Assembly: GCA_020720365.1 (NCBI GenBank)
Contig: DYOU01000008.1
Location: 1-53,489, forward strand
Source: Candidatus Elulimicrobium sp.
GTDB taxonomy: Bacteria > Omnitrophota > Gorgyraeia > Zapsychrales > Fredricksoniimonadaceae
Length of the DNA stretch: 53,489 nucleotides
Reading direction: 5' to 3'
The notes below the pieces were generated by a model. It was given only the letters and a program-made list of their open reading frames with translations, made no database searches and had not been told where the DNA came from. Below, in pieces: positions 47,955 through 53,489 of this stretch. The position numbers and the translations under genes are program-made. Every line of letters begins with the position of its first letter. Positions within the stretch are counted from its first letter, which is position 1.

Positions 47955-48852
47955 TGGTTTTACGCTTCTTGAATTGGCTATTGTTCTTTCTACGGCAGCG
48001 ATCATTTCAAGTGCTGTTGTGCCTTCTTTTGTACGAAATATGTATGTAGAGGCATCTAAGAAATCAGCTTTGGAAGTTTCTCAAATTCAAGAAGCTTCTC
48101 GGGCTTATTACGTAAAGAATAAAAAGTGGCCTCAGGCTGTCAGTCATCTACAAACAGACGGTTATCTTGATCCAGCCTGGCCAGGTCATAATCCCTTTGG
48201 AAAAGGTTATGGACTGGAACAGCAGGGATTGTCTTTATTAGTGAAGACAGAAGTTCCTGAAGAAGTAGCAGGTGTCATGATGGGTCTTTTACCAATGTCA
48301 TCACGAGATGGGGTCAACGTTGTTTCTAATATTCCGGTTCCAGGAGTTGAATCTGAGAATATTCCGTTGGGAGCTGTTCTTCCCTGGCCGAGTGGAGATA
48401 TCCCTGTTGGGTGGATGTTATGTGACGGTCGGTCAGTTTCACGAGTTGATCACGCGGGATTGTTTTCATTGATTGGAGAAAGTTATGGAGGGGGTGATGG
48501 GACCGCAACGTTTAATCTTCCGGATCTGCGTGGCCGTGTCGTCGCAGGGGTGGATGATATGGGAGGGAGTGCCGCAAATATAATACAGGGTCATTGGGCA
48601 CGGCAGCTTGGCGGAAAAGGCGGCGAGGCTGAGCATCAATTAACCATATCTGAGATGCCCAGCCATCAGCATTTCGGGTTTGGGGAAAATATTCCAGGAT
48701 GGGGTAATGGGACATTGGGTCCTAATAATCATCAGGGGCCGGACTCCGGGGATCATGATAATTATATGCTTGGGACAACACCCTCTGGTGGGGGTGATGC
48801 TCATAATATTATTCAACCAACATTGATGATGAATTGGATTATTAAAGGATAA
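47944..48852 (+). CDS. Prepilin fused to a C-terminal phage tail-collar domain; candidate pilus-tip adhesin (PilV-like architecture)
   Basis: N-terminus MKNNG|FTLLELAIVLSTAAIISSAVV (class III signal); C-terminus PLGAVLPWPSGDIPVGWMLCDGRSVSRVDHAGLFSLIGESYGGGDGTATFNLPDLRGRVVAGVDD…LGGKGGEAEHQLTISEMPSHQH…NIIQPTLMMNWIIKG is a full tail-collar signature. Confidence 0.9.
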   Translation: MKNNGFTLLELAIVLSTAAIISSAVVPSFVRNMYVEASKKSALEVSQIQEASRAYYVKNKKWPQAVSHLQTDGYLDPAWPGHNPFGKGYGLEQQGLSLLVKTEVPEEVAGVMMGLLPMSSRDGVNVVSNIPVPGVESENIPLGAVLPWPSGDIPVGWMLCDGRSVSRVDHAGLFSLIGESYGGGDGTATFNLPDLRGRVVAGVDDMGGSAANIIQGHWARQLGGKGGEAEHQLTISEMPSHQHFGFGENIPGWGNGTLGPNNHQGPDSGDHDNYMLGTTPSGGGDAHNIIQPTLMMNWIIKG

Positions 48853-48865
48853 GGGTATCAAGTGT

Positions 48866-49762
48866 ATGCGGTGGAATATAGTGGTTGCGGGTGGTTTATG
48901 TATATCGGCATTGAGCGCTTGGGGACATGCTGAAAGTTTGGCTGTTTTGGCGGGACGTGCGGATACGCATTGTATCGATGCCTCCTCGACAGGTCAGGTA
49001 TGCCGGAGAGCTTCACCTCCCTATGTTGGAATAAAAATGCGTTATTGGCAGCCGGTCTTGTTAGTTGAAACTGTCAAAAGACCGGGAGATACAGTTGTTA
49101 ATGAATTTAGATCTTATGTAGGGCAGTCATTACGACAAGCAGTGGCGGCGGCTATGCATGTTGAGCCTGAATTGGTAGATAGCGGGTCTTCAGGATCGAT
49201 CGACACAACATTTGTTCAGATGAATGATGTGCACGTATTCGGGTTTCCTTTTTCAGATATCTTTTCTGGTGGAGTTGAGCCGGTATGTGAAGGCCCTCCG
49301 GACTTTACCGGGATTGTAAGTTATTTAACTGAGTTGGATGCTGTTGAGTGGCGCACGATGAAGAATGAAAAGAATCATTGGGGGGCATTAATAACGAATA
49401 GAGTGATGCCGCGTTGTGATGGATCAGACCTATCGATCTCGGGGTTATGTATGGGAGTATGGGGAGCACTATATCCTCGTGGAGGATTTGTGAGTGGGTA
49501 TAGCCCAGCGGTAGGGTCAGCGGCAGCAGCGTTTCGTGCTGTTAGTATCGCGGCTGATCCAGTTATTTCATTGCATCGCCGGTTGATCCCGATTCAGTTT
49601 TCTCCGAATATCCTGTGGGACCGTATGCAAATGGTTTACCCTGGGAGAAGCGGATGTTTAGAGATAGGTGAAGACCCGCGTTATTGGGAAGATGGTAAAG
49701 TTTCCTCTGATGGAAAGTATGCATGGATATACTGGCGAAAAAAAGAGTGCTGTTTGTTTTAA
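48866..49762 (+). CDS. TraU-like protein resembling the TIGR03756 (PFL_4710-type) integrating conjugative element family
   Basis: MRYWQPVLLVETVKRPG, YLTELDAVEWRTMKNE, GVWGALYPRGGFVSG…SAAAAFRAVSIAADP, W..M…SGCLEIGED…SSDGKYAWIYWRKKECC match remembered family hallmarks; signal peptide present. Confidence 0.75.
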   Translation: MRWNIVVAGGLCISALSAWGHAESLAVLAGRADTHCIDASSTGQVCRRASPPYVGIKMRYWQPVLLVETVKRPGDTVVNEFRSYVGQSLRQAVAAAMHVEPELVDSGSSGSIDTTFVQMNDVHVFGFPFSDIFSGGVEPVCEGPPDFTGIVSYLTELDAVEWRTMKNEKNHWGALITNRVMPRCDGSDLSISGLCMGVWGALYPRGGFVSGYSPAVGSAAAAFRAVSIAADPVISLHRRLIPIQFSPNILWDRMQMVYPGRSGCLEIGEDPRYWEDGKVSSDGKYAWIYWRKKECCLF

Positions 49763-50076
49763 TTTGGGTATTCCATTTTGGGAGTATCAGGTCAGCCGCC
49801 GCCAATGAACGGTTGCCCTGGTATAGATTAGCAAAAATTGATTTCTTTGAGGGTATCTCTTCAGGTGAAGTGAAACAAACATCGTTTACAGCAGAAGAGT
49901 TATGGAGTGAAGTGAGTATATCGGCAGGAGGAGAGATCCGGGTGGCGTATCCCCCTTATCCGGTGGTGGAATTCCTTGATGCCCCGACTTTAGAAACGGG
50001 GAAGAGGTATTTAGAATGGAATGCGGTTCGTTTTGAGAAATTGCGGCAGGCTCAGGAAGTTTTGGAACAATTATAA
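49723..50076 (+). CDS. Small secreted protein, possibly related to the N-terminal part of TraF-type conjugation proteins
   Basis: Signal peptide; C-terminal PPYPVVEFLDAPTLETGKRYLEWNAVRFEKLRQAQEVLEQL resembles the pre-thioredoxin helical region of TraF-like proteins. Confidence 0.5.
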   Translation: MDILAKKRVLFVLIWVFHFGSIRSAAANERLPWYRLAKIDFFEGISSGEVKQTSFTAEELWSEVSISAGGEIRVAYPPYPVVEFLDAPTLETGKRYLEWNAVRFEKLRQAQEVLEQL

Positions 50077-50098
50077 ACAAGTTTAAAAGGAGATCCGG

Positions 50099-50539
50099 AT
50101 GTTCATAAAATTAACAATGATGATTATGCTGGTTTTGGGATGGGGTGCATCCATTTATGCACAAGAAGGTGCGGTGAATTTATCTGATGCCAGGGATCAG
50201 GTCAGGGAAGAACAACGCAGGGAAGGCGAGATACAGATGATGCGGTTAGAGTTGGAAAAACTTAAGATTGAACTTGAAACGCGTCAAACAAAGGCTTCTA
50301 TAGGGAATATTGGGGGAGTTTCGTCTTCAATGGATAGAACGATGCCTGTTGATATTGATGTGGAAAGCATTGTTTTGATGCCTTCAGAGGCTCGGGCTGT
50401 TATCAGGATAGATGGTGAGCGCCGGTCGATCAAAGAAAATGATACAGCAGGGATTTATCTAATCAAGAAGATAAATAGAGAGGATGTAATATTGATTGAT
50501 AATAAAGGCGTGGAACTAACTCTGAGTGTCAAACAATGA
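50099..50539 (+). CDS. PilP-like type IVb pilus biogenesis protein
   Basis: Signal peptide, coiled-coil, then HR/GspC-like beta domain VESIVLMPSEARAVIRIDGERRSIKENDTAGIYLIKKINREDVILIDNKGVELTLSV. Confidence 0.65.
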   Translation: MFIKLTMMIMLVLGWGASIYAQEGAVNLSDARDQVREEQRREGEIQMMRLELEKLKIELETRQTKASIGNIGGVSSSMDRTMPVDIDVESIVLMPSEARAVIRIDGERRSIKENDTAGIYLIKKINREDVILIDNKGVELTLSVKQ

Positions 50540-52077
50540 GTAATCAGTTTATTGGTACTTTGTTGATCAATACAGGGGCTTTGTTCAAGCAGGAGTTAGA
50601 GTATGCGCTTGCACTTCAAGTTGCTTCAGGTGGTCGTTCCAAGATTGGCACCATTCTGATTGAACAGGGGTTTTCAGAGAAAGAGTCTGTGGCGCGTTCT
50701 TTAGCCGTACAAGCTGGGTGGCCTTATTATTGTAAAGGCTACGATCCAGATCCAAGGATGGTGCGTGAACTGGGGTTGACGTTCATCCAGGAGAATCATA
50801 TTTTCCCTTTGATCGGACAGGATGTCCCTGCATTTGTTATGCCGGACAGCGATAATACAAGAGTAACAGATTTCTTGCGTTCACGGTTTGGGGGAGAGGT
50901 TAGGTTTTATATAGGTATTGAAGCTGAAATTCTTACAGCGATTTCATTGTTGAAGAAAGAATGTACGCCGAAAGCTGAAATTGAGGCAAGCGATGTTAAA
51001 TCTATATTGGCAGCAGCCATATTAAGGGGTGCGACTGATATTCATATTGAGCCGTCAGAAACAACGGTGGATATCCGGTTGCGGTTAGATGGTGTTTTAC
51101 AATTTTATCGATCTTTCCCAAGGTCGGAGTTATCACGGATTGTTAATATTTTCTTTAATCGTTCTGGTATTAGCGCAGGAGACTTTTTTCATTTTCATGA
51201 TGCCCGTTTTGAAGAGGATTATTCAGGGAATAAGATTGATGTGCGTTTATCGCATATACCTTCAATGAATGGTTCGTCGTTGGTGTTACGGTTGTTGAAC
51301 AAGTCCAGGAGTGCTTTCGGGTTAGCTGATTTGGGATACTCTGATGATAATCAGCGACAGCTGATGCAGGCAGTTAAACGTCCACATGGTCTTATTTTGT
51401 TTACGGGGCCGACAGGTTGCGGTAAAACAACCAGTTTATATTCTTTATTGGGTAATTTGAAAGGGTTGGGGGTCAAGGTTGTCACAGCTGAAGATCCGGT
51501 TGAGGTTCAGCTGCCTTTGGTCACTCAGGTCTCAGTTGATTTACGAAGGGAGCAGGATTTTCATCATGTTACCCGTGCTTTATTAAGACATGATCCAGAT
51601 ATTATATTGATTGGTGAAGTGCGTGATGAGAAGACCGCGCGTGAAGCGGTGCGAGCGGCAGTTACAGGGCATAGAGTTTTAGCCACACTTCATACGAATG
51701 ATGTTGTGAGTGCGATCCTCAGGCTTAATGATTTGGGAATTGATTATACTCAATTAAGTCATACATTAACGTGTATTGTTTCTCAACGGTTAGTTCGCAT
51801 CTTGTGTCCAAAGTGTAAGAAAAAGTCTGATAAGCCAAATGAATATATCCCGGTAGGATGTTCTGTATGTTATGGAGGTTTTAAAGGGCGTAAGGTTATT
51901 GCAGAGGTCATGTGTATTGGTCCTGAATACAGGATATTGATTGAGAAGGGTCTGATACAGGAGGTTTTTTCACAGTATATCTCGTGTAAAGAAGGGATAA
52001 CGATGAGGGAAAGCGCAGAATCGTTGATACGCAATGGGCAAATTTCACGATGTGAACTCGAAAGGATTTTAGGGTAA
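50536..52077 (+). CDS. GspE/PilB/PilQ-type secretion-pilus assembly ATPase
   Basis: ATDIHIEPSETTVDIRLRLDGVL, FTGPTGCGKTTSLYSLL, TAEDPVEVQLPLVTQV, LRHDPDIILIGEVRDEKTAREAVRAAVTGHRVLATLHTND, CPKC…CSVC zinc motif. Confidence 0.95.
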   Translation: MSNQFIGTLLINTGALFKQELEYALALQVASGGRSKIGTILIEQGFSEKESVARSLAVQAGWPYYCKGYDPDPRMVRELGLTFIQENHIFPLIGQDVPAFVMPDSDNTRVTDFLRSRFGGEVRFYIGIEAEILTAISLLKKECTPKAEIEASDVKSILAAAILRGATDIHIEPSETTVDIRLRLDGVLQFYRSFPRSELSRIVNIFFNRSGISAGDFFHFHDARFEEDYSGNKIDVRLSHIPSMNGSSLVLRLLNKSRSAFGLADLGYSDDNQRQLMQAVKRPHGLILFTGPTGCGKTTSLYSLLGNLKGLGVKVVTAEDPVEVQLPLVTQVSVDLRREQDFHHVTRALLRHDPDIILIGEVRDEKTAREAVRAAVTGHRVLATLHTNDVVSAILRLNDLGIDYTQLSHTLTCIVSQRLVRILCPKCKKKSDKPNEYIPVGCSVCYGGFKGRKVIAEVMCIGPEYRILIEKGLIQEVFSQYISCKEGITMRESAESLIRNGQISRCELERILG

Positions 52078-52079
52078 TT

Positions 52080-53096
52080 ATGTTAATGTTATCGATATTA
52101 TTTAAAGATATTTCAAATATGCTTTTATCAGGGATCACATTGGATCATGCCTTAAGAACATTAAGTGAAAGTGCTGTTGAAGCAGAGTCTCGAAAGATGT
52201 GCCAGTTGTCTTTGGCAGAACTGCAGAAAGGGCGGTCGTTTGGAGGGTCAATGGCAGTGTCTGGGCTTTTACCGAGGGAAGCGCTGTTAGCGATAGAAGC
52301 AGGAGAGATTGCGGGTGAATTATCGATGGTTTTGTTGATGTTAGGCGAATATTTCGAGCTGAGATCGGAAATGAAGAAGAAATTTCTTTCAGCATTGACA
52401 TATCCGATGATTGTTATGGGGATATTGTTGGTGGTTCTGTGTTATGTTGTTTTTGAGGTTATCCCTAAGGTTTCTGATTTATTACCTTCAGGGGCGATGG
52501 CATCTCCCATGACATTATCGCTTATGGCTGGAGCGGGTTTCTTGAAGGGCAATGTAACGGTCATTTGTTTTTTTATTACTTTACTTATTATAGGGGTGTT
52601 GGGTCTTTTACGATTTAATCCTGGTTTTTATAGGGAGATTCTTTCACGAATCCCTTTAGTGGGGCAGATCCTTAAAGAGAGAGAGTTATCATTGGGGTTC
52701 TTTGCTTTATATGTATTACAAAAAAGTGGGATCCCTCTATCGCTTGCTTTGCGCGAGGCGTCTAAGGTGGCAGGCGGACAGACACAGCGGCATATGGAAG
52801 GGTGTTCATTATATCTTATTGGAGGGTTAAGTTTATCAGAGGCCGTAAGGCGGAATAAATATTTTCCGCGCTTCACCGCTGATACGTTGCGTATCGGGGA
52901 AGAATCGGGACGCTTTGAAGAATATTTTGAACGACTTTATAGGATATTTTATCGTTCATTTCAGGCAAGAATGGAATATTTATCCGTTCTCATCAGGCCT
53001 GCACTGCTGATTATGGCATCCGGATTCATTGTTTTCATCGCGCTTGGATTCTTTCAGCCGTTATATGGGAGCCTTTCATTAATTGCCTCGCCATGA
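52080..53096 (+). CDS. GspF/PilC/PilR-type inner-membrane platform protein
   Basis: LFKDISNMLLSGITLDHALRTLSE, AIEAGEIAGELSMVLLMLGEYFELRSEMKKKFLSALTYPMIVM, TADTLRIGEESGRFEEYFERL. Confidence 0.92.
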   Translation: MLMLSILFKDISNMLLSGITLDHALRTLSESAVEAESRKMCQLSLAELQKGRSFGGSMAVSGLLPREALLAIEAGEIAGELSMVLLMLGEYFELRSEMKKKFLSALTYPMIVMGILLVVLCYVVFEVIPKVSDLLPSGAMASPMTLSLMAGAGFLKGNVTVICFFITLLIIGVLGLLRFNPGFYREILSRIPLVGQILKERELSLGFFALYVLQKSGIPLSLALREASKVAGGQTQRHMEGCSLYLIGGLSLSEAVRRNKYFPRFTADTLRIGEESGRFEEYFERLYRIFYRSFQARMEYLSVLIRPALLIMASGFIVFIALGFFQPLYGSLSLIASP

Positions 53097-53115
53097 TGAA
53101 TTAGATAGTTTGAGA

Positions 53116-53489
53116 CTATCCGACAGCAGAAGAGCCTTCTTCACCAGTACGGATGCGGATGCAACGAGAAAGTTCAGTGACAAAGATCTTCCCATCACCT
53201 ATTTTGCCTGTTCGTGCTCCCTTAATGATGGCATTGATCGTTTTATCCAGAAATTCTTCATTGACCGCAACATCAAGACGGACTTTTCTTAAAAGATTTC
53301 CGGTTTCTTTGACGCTTCGATAGAATTCGGTGATGCCTAATTGTCGGCCGTGCCCGAGGGCTTCCGAAACGGTGATCAGGTTAACTTCAGCTTTATAGAG
53401 TTCTTTTTTAACTTCATCAAGCCGGTGGGGTTGAATAATAGCTGTGATCAGTTCGCTTACAAGTCCCGCGACGCCATAGTTAATTTCCA
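53116..53489 (-). CDS. PII-like signal transduction domain (GlnB/GlnK family), 5' end beyond the window
   Basis: Reverse-strand frame reads EINYGVAGLVSELITAIIQPHRLDEVKKELYKAEVNLITVSEALGHGRQLGITEFYRSVKETGNLLRKVRLDVAVNEEFLDKTINAIIKGARTGKIGDGKIFVTELSRCIRIRTGEEGSSAVG*; PII signature ARTGKIGDGKIFV…IRIRTGE. Absent from the supplied ORF track. Confidence 0.88.
   Translation of the reverse strand, partial: EINYGVAGLVSELITAIIQPHRLDEVKKELYKAEVNLITVSEALGHGRQLGITEFYRSVKETGNLLRKVRLDVAVNEEFLDKTINAIIKGARTGKIGDGKIFVTELSRCIRIRTGEEGSSAVG

Noticed and set aside
48361-48852. Shufflon-type invertible segments at the collar end of the pilin gene
   Set aside because: I looked for repeated sfx-like sites or alternative reversed C-terminal cassettes downstream and saw none; the next gene starts 13 nt later.
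53083-53292. 69-aa plus-strand ORF at the end of the window
   Set aside because: Antisense to the better supported PII-like coding frame on the minus strand.

Overview
The window looks like a chromosomal segment of a Gram-negative-type bacterium. The mix of LPS/Kdo genes, SpoVG, a SpoIID-domain protein and compact housekeeping operons would fit Omnitrophota or a similar PVC-neighbourhood lineage; that placement is a guess. Most of the window (about 1-45 kb) is dense housekeeping DNA: a near-complete Kdo/lipid A/heptose/LPS-export cluster (waaA, lpxK, lpxL fused to an ELM1-like domain, GT4/GT9 transferases, hldE kinase half, kdsB, kdsA, kdsD, kdsC, lptC/A-like fusion, lptB), tig-clpP, serA, purA, uppS-cdsA-dxr-rseP, proS, rimP-nusA-infB, trpS, scpA, ruvB. 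The most unusual region is about 46.8-53.1 kb. It starts with a strongly structured intergenic segment containing two abutting stem-loops, one of which can alternatively pair with a Shine-Dalgarno region. This is followed by a compact co-directional operon: three prepilin-like proteins, a TraU/TIGR03756-like protein otherwise typical of conjugative T4SS/ICEs, a small secreted protein, a PilP-like protein, a GspE/PilQ-type ATPase and a GspF/PilR-type membrane protein. The third prepilin is fused to a complete phage tail-collar domain. I interpret this as a hybrid type IVb pilus whose tip adhesin uses a phage tail-fibre module, possibly derived from a GI-type ICE pilus. Other unusual proteins are a trigger factor without its PPIase domain, a ProRS without the INS editing domain, a pseudo-receiver, and a PII-like domain with an N-terminal extension and no Tyr51. 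All family assignments come from motif recognition by eye; no database search was run.
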